Assembly (NCBI GenBank): GCA_002342175.1
Contig: DDPL01000049.1
Span: 1 to 21,290, forward strand
Direction: 5' to 3'
DNA length: 21,290 nt
From: Legionellales bacterium UBA2469
GTDB lineage: Bacteria > Pseudomonadota > Gammaproteobacteria > Legionellales > Legionellaceae
Below the pieces are notes generated by a model. The model did no database searches. It worked only from the letters and a program-made list of their open reading frames with translations, and had not been told where the DNA came from. Both the position numbers and the translations under genes were made by a program. This document shows, piece after piece, positions 15,408 to 21,290 of this stretch. Position 1 is the first letter of the stretch. The number at the start of each line of letters is the position of its first letter.

Positions 15408-16093
15408 TAGTCTAAAGAACTGAATACATCAAAATCAACATCACAATCATCCACAGGTACATCAGGGGTTGGTGAATAGCTTTTAAAAAAAACAAATTCT
15501 TGACGTGAAATAGGGGTAATTTGATTTTCAATCATCATTTTGAAAGACACATCTTCAATATCATTTAAATCAATCGAATCCATTATATCATAATTTTGTT
15601 GATTCAAAGCATCTAAATGAGATCTTATCAATTGATATCCTGAAGTACGACCTAAAATTTCAGGGATTTTTCGAAGAGTATACCCAGCAATTTCCATTTG
15701 TTCTTGGCATTGAGTCAATAGTTCAATATTTCCTGTGCTAAATGTGCATGCTGTCATGCGCACGATTTCTTGATGTGAATACTTTTGTAACCATTCATGA
15801 ATATGGTCTAAACATTTTTGAATGGTCAACATGCTTGTGGAAAGCGCAAAAATGTCACAAATCTGTGCATGAGTGAATTGTTTATCTAGCAATATACGAT
15901 AATTTTCAAATAACTTGTTCGCTCTCTCAATTCCTTTTTTGCGAACCAGAATATGTTGTATATTATCTATGCTAAATCCTTCACCAAGTAGTCTATCGCA
16001 ATGAAATGCGTAACTTTCTTGTGAAATATTATAGGATAATAATTTTTTTTCAAATTGACTTGTTGCTGAAACCTGCCTTGCCTTTTTTTTCAT
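15404..16093 (-). CDS. Four-repeat helical protein with TALE-like repeat pattern and acidic tail
   Basis: I do not recognise this 229-residue protein as a named family. Residues 40-167 form four tandem 30-33-residue units starting FSIDNIQHI (40), FTHAQICDI (73), YSHQEIVRM (105) and YTLRKIPEI (138). Shared positions are aromatic 1, Ser/Thr 2, Ile 6, Ile/Met 9, a loop near 11-15, Ile/Ala 19 and Leu near 22-23, giving two helices per unit. TALE-like proteins (TALE, BAT/BurrH, MOrTL) share this length and pattern; unit 2 can be lined up with a BAT repeat from its first Phe to its LD pair. The usual Asn/His at position 12 is absent. The N terminus is basic (MKKKAR). The last 20 residues hold seven Asp plus Phe, Leu and Tyr, with no basic residue. 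No signal peptide or membrane helix is visible. An mTERF-like or other helical-repeat fold is an alternative. I chose the ATG at 16093 over TTG/GTG codons just upstream. Confidence 0.75.
   Translation of the reverse strand: MKKKARQVSATSQFEKKLLSYNISQESYAFHCDRLLGEGFSIDNIQHILVRKKGIERANKLFENYRILLDKQFTHAQICDIFALSTSMLTIQKCLDHIHEWLQKYSHQEIVRMTACTFSTGNIELLTQCQEQMEIAGYTLRKIPEILGRTSGYQLIRSHLDALNQQNYDIMDSIDLNDIEDVSFKMMIENQITPISRQEFVFFKSYSPTPDVPVDDCDVDFDVFSSLDY
15593..15976 (-). repeat. Four degenerate tandem protein repeats (units of 33, 32, 33 and 30 codons)
   Basis: Protein-level repeats encoded within the gene at 15404-16093: residues 40-72, 73-104, 105-137 and 138-167. The unit signature is [FY][ST]xxxIxx[IM]. 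DNA identity between units is low, so these are old, diverged repeats rather than a recent tandem duplication. A partial unit (YNISQESYAF, about 21-30) precedes them, and a partial unit (YDIMDSIDL, 168 on) follows. Confidence 0.65.
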
Positions 16094-16128
16094 CACCAAT
16101 TACTGCATAAATAACAAATATTTCCTGT

Positions 16129-16156
16129 ATTATACATTATGATTATTTTTAATCAA
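16129..16156 (-). promoter_or_regulatory. Sigma-70 promoter for the repeat-protein gene
   Basis: On the minus strand, TTGATT (16156-16151) and a perfect TATAAT (16134-16129) are 16 bases apart. The predicted start near 16122 gives a leader of about 29 bases before the ATG at 16093. This is one of the best promoter matches in the window. Confidence 0.6.
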
Positions 16157-16166
16157 TTTTTTGTTC

Positions 16167-16193
16167 TTGATTTTTAAAATATTTGATTATAAT
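16167..16193 (+). promoter_or_regulatory. Sigma-70 promoter for the dus-hisC-phhB operon
   Basis: TTGATT (16167-16172) and a perfect TATAAT (16188-16193) with a 15-base spacer, slightly short. Transcription would begin near 16200, about 25 bases before the GTG start at 16225. It sits back to back with the minus-strand promoter, with only ten bases between the two -35 boxes. Confidence 0.5.
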
Positions 16194-16224
16194 ATGAACA
16201 AATTATTTCTTTTCGCATACCGAT

Positions 16225-17184
16225 GTGAGTACAATCGATTTCCTCAATCTTCCATTCCAAATTGGAAATCAAACATTTGAAAATCGTTTGATACAAGGAC
16301 CTCTTGCAGGCTATAGCTGTGCTCCCATGCGCGAGACGTTTCGACATTTTCAAAATCCAGGCTATGCGGTGAGTGAAATGATTTCCGCTCATGATGTATT
16401 AACCAAGCATCAACCTCAAGGACGCTATCTTTACAAAAGTCCGCATGAAGGCAAACTTTGTTATCAATTATCGGGGCATGATCCACTAACCATCGCCAAT
16501 GCTGCCCAACATCTCGAGTTGTTAGGCGCAGATTTAATTGACATCAATTGTGGATGTCCTCAACCGAAAATTCGAAAAAAAGGCGCTGGAAGTGCTTTGC
16601 TGGAAAATACTGAAACATTACAACAAATTATTTCAGCCATCAAAGCAAAAATAAATATCCCCTTAACGGTTAAAATTCGTATCCAAAAACCTGATGAGGA
16701 TATTTTACTCGCTCAAATCATTGAAAACGCTGGTGCAGATGCGCTTATTGTGCATGGAAGACGATGGATTGATGATTACGATACCCCAGTGCAATATTTT
16801 GCAATTCAGAATATTAAACACAATGTTAACATTCCGGTTATTGCAAATGGCGATATCTCCGATGTTAAAAGTCTTGAGACAATGATTCAGTTTACCCAAT
16901 GTGATGGGTTTATGATTTCACGCGCAGGCTGTGGAAAGCCCCATTTATACCAACAACTTTTAAATTATGGTGCAACAGAAGTATCCATTTATCAGCACAT
17001 TATGATATTCAAAGAACATCTTTTTGCTTTAAGTGCTTTAGAAAATGAATACACTGCCATGCTTCAAGCACGTTCTCTTTTAAAATATTATATGAAGCCT
17101 TATCTTGTACCTGAAAAATATTTTTCAATCCCCACTGTAGAAAAATTGATTAATGCTTTACTTCATGACATGATAAATATTTAA
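16225..17184 (+). CDS. tRNA-dihydrouridine synthase family protein
   Basis: An FMN-dependent enzyme (319 aa) reducing uridine to dihydrouridine in tRNA, in the cytosol. The TIM-barrel motifs are present. LIQGPLAGYSCAPMRETFR at about 22-40 stands where DusA/B/C have an APMAGVTD-type motif. GADLIDINCGCPQPKIRKKGAGSALL at about 100-125 contains the catalytic Cys of the CGCP loop. VKIRIQ, LIVHGR and VIANGDI complete the FMN site. The GPLAGYS variant is one I associate with a Legionella-type Dus group rather than classical DusA, B or C, so no symbol is given. The start is GTG at 16225; an ATG two bases earlier runs straight into TGA. No ribosome binding site is visible in the short leader. It is the first gene of the operon, 25 bases before hisC. 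Confidence 0.88.
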   Translation: MSTIDFLNLPFQIGNQTFENRLIQGPLAGYSCAPMRETFRHFQNPGYAVSEMISAHDVLTKHQPQGRYLYKSPHEGKLCYQLSGHDPLTIANAAQHLELLGADLIDINCGCPQPKIRKKGAGSALLENTETLQQIISAIKAKINIPLTVKIRIQKPDEDILLAQIIENAGADALIVHGRRWIDDYDTPVQYFAIQNIKHNVNIPVIANGDISDVKSLETMIQFTQCDGFMISRAGCGKPHLYQQLLNYGATEVSIYQHIMIFKEHLFALSALENEYTAMLQARSLLKYYMKPYLVPEKYFSIPTVEKLINALLHDMINI

Positions 17185-17209
17185 GCCAATGGTTTTGAAT
17201 AAGGATATT

Positions 17210-18343
17210 ATGACCATCACATTTGAAAAATTATTGCATCCCATCACCAAGGAATTACATCCTTATATACCAGGCAAATCCATTACAGAAATCCAACAAA
17301 AATACCATATTCAAGATGTTATCAAAATGTGTAGCAATGAAAATGCTTGGGGCTGTAGTTCTCATGTAATTCAGGTCATTAAATCTTTACACCTTCACGA
17401 AGTGAGTGTCTATCCCAGTACCTATAACCACCCTTTTTTTCATGCCTTATGTGATGTTCTAAACATCCCCTGTCCGATGGTATTTATTGGTAATGGTTCT
17501 GATGCTATTTTTTCTTTGCTGCTCCAAGCGTTTGCCCTACCAGAACAAAAACGCATCCTAACGCATCAATATGCTTTTATGGGATTTGAAATTCAAGCTG
17601 CCTCATTTGGATTAAAAACGGAAAAAGTAGCTGTTGATCCTATCACATGGAAAGTGTCTGGAGCAGACCTTATCAAAAAAACAAACAAAAATACGGCCAT
17701 CATTTTTCTTGCGAATCCCAATAATCCTACCGGTCAAATGTTAGACTGGAAAGAAATTAAAAATATTCTCGATAACATCCCTAAAAAGTGTATCTTTGTC
17801 CTTGATGAAGCATATTATGAATATCTCGGCTTACAAAATGAGCCCGATCTTCGAGAACTCATTCAAAATTACCCTAATCTTGTTATCACACGCACCTTCT
17901 CAAAAGCTTATGGTTTAGCTAGTTTACGCTTAGGTTATGCGATTGCCCATCCCGATATCGTTTCTATTTTAAAGAAAGTACAACTCCCTTTTACCGTCAA
18001 TCAAATGGCCATGAATGCAGGAATCGCAGCTATTCGAGATAGACAATTTGTAGCAGAAACCGTGAGTTTAACCCAAATGGGTAAAAATCATCTCAGTTTA
18101 GGGCTTGTAGAGTTAGGATTTAATGTTCGACCATCATGTGGCAATTTTGTATCGCCTGAACAAAAAGAAGATGTTACACCATTGGTCCAGTTTTTGGAAT
18201 CAAAGGGAATTATTATAAGAGGGTTGCATCAATTTGGATTACCCAATGCGGCACGAATCACAGTTGGTTTACCAATTCAAAATAAACGTTGTCTTGAGGC
18301 TATTGAAGAATTCTTATCGAAAAAAGGATTAAAAAAACAATGA
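17210..18343 (+). CDS. hisC: Histidinol-phosphate / aromatic aminotransferase (HisC family)
   Basis: A PLP aminotransferase of fold type I, 377 residues. HisC exchanges the amino group between histidinol phosphate and 2-oxoglutarate, and many HisC2-type enzymes also accept aromatic amino acids. The N-terminal YIPGKSITEIQQKY matches the HisC start. Other motifs are IKMCSNENAWG, GNGSDAIF (phosphate site), FLANPNNPTG, VLDEAYYEY with the pyridine-binding Asp199, and TFSKAYGLASLRLGY with the Schiff-base Lys232 and Arg240 region. I chose the ATG at 17210, which has AAGGA four bases upstream and matches homologous starts, over the ATG at 17189. The stop overlaps phhB as ATGA. No other histidine genes are in the window, so a role in tyrosine/phenylalanine transamination is a fair alternative given phhB. 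Confidence 0.9.
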   Translation: MTITFEKLLHPITKELHPYIPGKSITEIQQKYHIQDVIKMCSNENAWGCSSHVIQVIKSLHLHEVSVYPSTYNHPFFHALCDVLNIPCPMVFIGNGSDAIFSLLLQAFALPEQKRILTHQYAFMGFEIQAASFGLKTEKVAVDPITWKVSGADLIKKTNKNTAIIFLANPNNPTGQMLDWKEIKNILDNIPKKCIFVLDEAYYEYLGLQNEPDLRELIQNYPNLVITRTFSKAYGLASLRLGYAIAHPDIVSILKKVQLPFTVNQMAMNAGIAAIRDRQFVAETVSLTQMGKNHLSLGLVELGFNVRPSCGNFVSPEQKEDVTPLVQFLESKGIIIRGLHQFGLPNAARITVGLPIQNKRCLEAIEEFLSKKGLKKQ

Positions 18344-18684
18344 AATCTGATTTATCGAATAAACGATGCGGAGCCTGTGAGGGTATTGGGTCTGCACTGA
18401 ATTCCGAACAAGTTCTTCATCTCATGCCTCAATTGCATCATGATTGGCAAGCGAATACCAATAGTACAGCGCTCACACGCATCTTTCAGTTTAAAAACTA
18501 CTATCATACCATGGCGTTCGTCAATGCCTTGGCCTGGATTGCACATCAAGAAAATCATCATCCCGATTTAATAGTCAGTTACAACAGATGCACCGTCACA
18601 TGGAACACACATGCATTGAATGGTTTGTCCATGAATGATTTTATTTGTGCAGCAAAGACAGATGCACTCATTGTTGAAAAATAA
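18340..18684 (+). CDS. phhB: Pterin-4a-carbinolamine dehydratase
   Basis: PhhB (114 aa, usual length) dehydrates 4a-hydroxytetrahydropterin during recycling of the pterin cofactor used by phenylalanine hydroxylase. The complete family signature is visible: His69, His73-His74-Pro75, Tyr81, His91 and Asp100, with exact spacing ([EDKH]-x3-H-H-P-x5-Y-x9-H-x8-D). The N terminus carries CGAC (Cys10, Cys13), as in bacterial PhhB proteins. Translation is coupled to hisC through an ATGA overlap, and a CoA-binding gene follows after two bases. Phenylalanine hydroxylase itself is not in this window, so the substrate partner must be encoded elsewhere. Confidence 0.95.
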   Translation: MKSDLSNKRCGACEGIGSALNSEQVLHLMPQLHHDWQANTNSTALTRIFQFKNYYHTMAFVNALAWIAHQENHHPDLIVSYNRCTVTWNTHALNGLSMNDFICAAKTDALIVEK

Positions 18685-18686
18685 TC

Positions 18687-19082
18687 ATGATTGATCAAAT
18701 CCAAGAATTTTTTAAATCCCATGCATTTTCAGTTGTCGGTGCATCCAATGATCGACAAAAATATGGTAATAAAGTTCTTCGTTGCTACATGCAACACCAT
18801 AAATCGGTATGGCCTGTTCATCCTGCACAAGATATGATTGAACATCTCCCTGTATTAAAAAGTGTTTTAGATTTGCCCGATGATGTTAAAAGCATTTCTG
18901 TGATTACGCCACATCGCGTAACTGAAAAAGTGGTTGAATTGGCAGGACAAAAAGGCATTCAAAACATCTGGATGCAACCCGGTGCTGAAAGTGAATTAGC
19001 TATAGAAAAATGTAAAGCCCTTGGCATCAATGTGATTGCGAAAGGACCTTGTATTTTGGTGTATTTGGGATTTAAAGACTAG
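18687..19082 (+). CDS. CoA-binding protein (YccU-like)
   Basis: A stand-alone CoA-binding Rossmann domain of 131 residues, the size of E. coli Ycc[21 protein letters not shown] near the start holds the nucleotide-binding loop, followed by VWPVHP, the [14 protein letters not shown] helix and [10 protein letters not shown]. The last part, [10 protein letters not shown], includes the conserved Cys-containing end of the family. Members resemble the CoA-binding half of acyl-CoA synthetases (ADP-forming), but their biochemical role is unknown. It is the last gene of the dus-hisC-phhB operon. The stop codon shares a CTAG with the stop of the convergent yjdM gene. Confidence 0.88.
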   Translation: MIDQIQEFFKSHAFSVVGASNDRQKYGNKVLRCYMQHHKSVWPVHPAQDMIEHLPVLKSVLDLPDDVKSISVITPHRVTEKVVELAGQKGIQNIWMQPGAESELAIEKCKALGINVIAKGPCILVYLGFKD

Positions 19083-19423
19083 GTCTTCTTTACAAACTCA
19101 GATTTAAGTTTCATGGGGCCAATACCATCAATTTTACAATCGATATTATGATCACCTTCAACTAATCGAATATTTTTAACCTTGGTCCCTACTTTCACCA
19201 CACTGGAAGATCCTTTAATTTTGAGATCTTTAATCACGGTAATCGAATCACCATCGGCTAATACATTTCCATGTGCATCTTTAACAGTGAGCGTATCAAG
19301 CGCCTCATGATGTTTCTCTTCAATCGACCACTCATTGGAGCACTCAGGGCATATGAACAATTCACCATCTTTATAAGTGTATTGCGAATGACACATCGGA
19401 CAAGCGGGTAATGTTGCGGTCAT
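19079..19423 (-). CDS. yjdM: YjdM (PhnA) zinc-ribbon protein
   Basis: A 114-residue protein almost collinear with E. coli YjdM (formerly PhnA). The N-terminal zinc ribbon has Cys8-x2-Cys11 and Cys25-x2-Cys28. The C-terminal domain is very conserved ([20 protein letters not shown], then [29 protein letters not shown]). Its function is not known with certainty; the old link to phosphonate use is not supported by any phn gene here. I chose the ATG at 19423, preceded by AAGGAAG at a good distance. The longer GTG start at 19450 would overlap secF. It lies 13 bases after secF and probably shares its transcript. Confidence 0.93.
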   Translation of the reverse strand: MTATLPACPMCHSQYTYKDGELFICPECSNEWSIEEKHHEALDTLTVKDAHGNVLADGDSITVIKDLKIKGSSSVVKVGTKVKNIRLVEGDHNIDCKIDGIGPMKLKSEFVKKT

Positions 19424-19436
19424 TTTTTTGGCTTCC

Positions 19437-20354
19437 TTAAGGTTCTTCACCTAATGTCATTTTAGGTTTAGGTATAAAATCAATTTTACTGAGTCCCATC
19501 CAAATGGCAAGACTACCCGCAACATAAATGGAGGAATAAGTTCCAATAATAATACCAATTGACAGTGCCAGTGAAAAACCTTGTAAACTTTCCCCACCAA
19601 GGAACAACAATGCCAAGACTACAGAAAGTGTTAAAAAAGATGTCATAATGGTTCGTGAAAGCGTTTGGTTAATCGAAAGATTCATAATTTCAATGGCCTC
19701 AGTTCGACGCACTTTTAAGAAGTTTTCACGGACTCTATCAAAAACCACAATCGTATCATTCAAAGAATAACCAATCACTGCTAATAATGCCGCTAATGCT
19801 TTCAAATCAAACTCAATGCCAAACCATGCAAACACGCCTAAAATCAACATGGGATCATGAATTAAGGCAATGGCAGAGCTTACCGCTAATCGATACTCAA
19901 ATCGAATGGCAATATAAACCATGGTCGCTAAAACCGACACAATGACAGCAATCAATCCTTTGGTCGCCAGTTCATGGCCAATTTGTGGTCCAATATAATT
20001 GATTTGAGTAATATGGCCGTCTTTAAATGCCTGCTCTAATTGGTAGCGCACTTTATTTAGACGCGATTTTTCCAGTGAAGATAAACTAATTAAAACATCA
20101 TGTGAATTTCCATACGCCATCACTTGCGGTTCTTTAATATTTAACTTGTTCAGCGTTGTTCGGATTTGGTCGATGTTCGCAACACTATCAAAACTCATTT
20201 CAACTTGTGTTCCACCGGTAAAATCAAGCCCCCAATTTAGCCCTCGAACGCCTAAGCCGACCAACGAAATTAACACTAGAATCACTGAAAAGATGGCGTT
20301 AAATTGACGCCATCCCATAAAATCATACTTTGAATTTGGATTAAACAATTCCAT
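19437..20354 (-). CDS. secF: Protein translocase subunit SecF
   Basis: SecF (305 aa) forms, with SecD, the proton-driven RND-type accessory complex of the Sec translocon in the inner membrane. After the first helix the periplasmic domain opens with [14 protein letters not shown] (42-55). Five further helices follow the domain, with the conserved [19 protein letters not shown] segment in TM4-5 containing the Asp/Arg pair used in proton movement, then [15 protein letters not shown]. The length is typical. It starts six bases after the secD stop. The C terminus is followed by yjdM. Confidence 0.97.
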   Translation of the reverse strand: MELFNPNSKYDFMGWRQFNAIFSVILVLISLVGLGVRGLNWGLDFTGGTQVEMSFDSVANIDQIRTTLNKLNIKEPQVMAYGNSHDVLISLSSLEKSRLNKVRYQLEQAFKDGHITQINYIGPQIGHELATKGLIAVIVSVLATMVYIAIRFEYRLAVSSAIALIHDPMLILGVFAWFGIEFDLKALAALLAVIGYSLNDTIVVFDRVRENFLKVRRTEAIEIMNLSINQTLSRTIMTSFLTLSVVLALLFLGGESLQGFSLALSIGIIIGTYSSIYVAGSLAIWMGLSKIDFIPKPKMTLGEEP

Positions 20355-20360
20355 AATGAA

Positions 20361-21290
20361 TTAAATTCCTATCGATAACTTTTGTACTTTACGACGACCA
20401 TAAATGGCATTGACCATCGCTCGAGAATAGGTAACCCCTGAAATCATCGATGTGATTAATCCTAAACAAAGGGTAATTGCAAATCCACGTACAGGACCTG
20501 CCCCCAATGAGAATAAAATTAAACCAACAATAAATGAGGTCACATTGGCATCTAAAATGGTTGCGAAGGCACGCTCATACCCTGCACGAATTGCAGCTTG
20601 GACACTTAAACCATTGCGCAATTCTTCCCGAATACGTTCATTAATGAGGACATTTGCATCAACGGCCATTCCCAATGTTAACACAATCCCTGCGATGCCA
20701 GGTAATGTTAAAGTCGCCCCAATAATGGATAATAAAGAAACCAGGAATACTAAATTTAAAGCCAAAGCCAAATCGGCGATTAAACCGAATACTTGATAAT
20801 AAACCAACATTAAAACCAAGACGATTGCCATACCCACAACCAAGGACATCATTCCCGCATGAATATTCTCTTGGCCTAACGAAGGACCAATCGTGCGTTC
20901 TTCAACAGTAAATATCGCCGTTGGTAAAGCACCTGAACGTAATAAGATTGCAAGTTTTGAGGCTTCTTTTGGATCACTTAACCCATTGATTTGGAAATTT
21001 CGTCCCAATGCACTTTGTATTACTGGCGCACTAATCACACGCTCATGTCGTTTTAACAACCGTTCTGAATGGCCATCGACAATGATTTCTTCAGATTTGG
21101 TTTCCACATAAAGAATCGCCATGTGATGGCCTATATTCTCACGGGTTACTTTGGAAAATGCTTGGTCTGAACCGGAGCTAATCGATACACTCACACTTGG
21201 CGAACCGGTTTGGTCATCAAAGCTTGATGTGGCACTGGTTATGGCATCTCCATTTAGCACCACTTCTTTTTTCAACAAGAGTGGACGTCC
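20361..21290 (-). CDS. secD: Protein translocase subunit SecD, C-terminal part
   Basis: The frame is open to the window edge (it starts GRPLLLKKEVVLNGD), so only the last 309 residues of a protein usually over 600 long are seen. The remainder of the periplasmic domain includes KREVI-like strands, SALGRNFQINGL and LRSGALPTAIFTVEERTIGPSLG, the typical entry to TM2. The RND membrane domain has GIVLTLGMAVDANVLINERIREEL with the conserved Asp-Asn pair, and FIVGLILFSLGAGPVRGFAITLCLG. Together with SecF it pulls exported proteins through the membrane using the proton gradient. Six bases separate it from secF. Confidence 0.97.
   Translation of the reverse strand, partial: GRPLLLKKEVVLNGDAITSATSSFDDQTGSPSVSVSISSGSDQAFSKVTRENIGHHMAILYVETKSEEIIVDGHSERLLKRHERVISAPVIQSALGRNFQINGLSDPKEASKLAILLRSGALPTAIFTVEERTIGPSLGQENIHAGMMSLVVGMAIVLVLMLVYYQVFGLIADLALALNLVFLVSLLSIIGATLTLPGIAGIVLTLGMAVDANVLINERIREELRNGLSVQAAIRAGYERAFATILDANVTSFIVGLILFSLGAGPVRGFAITLCLGLITSMISGVTYSRAMVNAIYGRRKVQKLSIGI

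Noticed and set aside
20452..20796. 114-codon plus-strand frame inside secD
   Set aside because: Its composition mirrors the antisense of conserved SecD membrane motifs; a shadow frame.
1..21290. tRNA, rRNA, CRISPR arrays, insertion sequences, att sites
   Set aside because: Reading both strands I found no cloverleaf, no regularly spaced direct repeats, no transposase motifs and no integrase.

Overview
The window is AT-rich, densely packed chromosomal DNA from a gammaproteobacterium. Several genes point to the Legionellales, or a relative with a similar intracellular lifestyle. These include a dihydrouridine synthase with a GPLAGYS-type N terminus, an outer-membrane barrel whose mature protein begins GTMGP, a dapD-dapE pair, and secD-secF followed by yjdM. 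This taxonomic placement is inference. I see no rRNA, tRNA, CRISPR array, insertion sequence or prophage, and no gene-free stretch longer than about 180 bases.

Layout. 1-1842 (+): 3' part of a large protein of unknown function. 1895-3052 (+): a PLP trans-sulfuration enzyme. 6397-3042 (-): a three-gene glycolipid operon made of a GT2 undecaprenyl-phosphate glycosyltransferase, a YdjC/ChbG deacetylase and an ArnT-like GT39 transferase. The set matches the FlmF2-NaxD-FlmK lipid A aminosugar route of Francisella. 6488-8442 (+): dapD-dapE for meso-diaminopimelate. 10117-8510 (-): a fluoride channel (crcB) and an SLC1-type symporter with an altered substrate site. 11014-10162 (-): three very small, overlapping genes resembling minor pseudopilins; the last (52 aa) is easily missed. 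11069-11845 (+): an outer-membrane beta-barrel. 13000-12026 (-): ldhA-type D-lactate dehydrogenase. 13140-15407 (+): a large MscS/MscK-like channel. 16093-15404 (-): a small protein of four 32-33-residue helical repeats with a basic N terminus and an acidic, aromatic C-terminal tail. 16225-19082 (+): dus, hisC, phhB and a CoA-binding protein in one compact operon. 21290-19421 (-): secD (partial), secF and yjdM.

How the genes fit together. Much of the window serves the cell envelope: lipid A modification, peptidoglycan precursor, outer-membrane protein, osmotic valve and Sec export. The rest is amino-acid and carbon metabolism. The observation I find most interesting is the repeat protein at 15404-16093. 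Its repeats start with [FY][ST] and have Ile/Met at positions 6 and 9, which resembles TALE-like (BAT/MOrTL-type) repeats, and its tail looks like an acidic activation domain. The other strong points are the compact aminosugar-lipid A cassette, the miniature pseudopilin triad, and the symporter whose carboxylate-reading arginine is replaced by glutamate.
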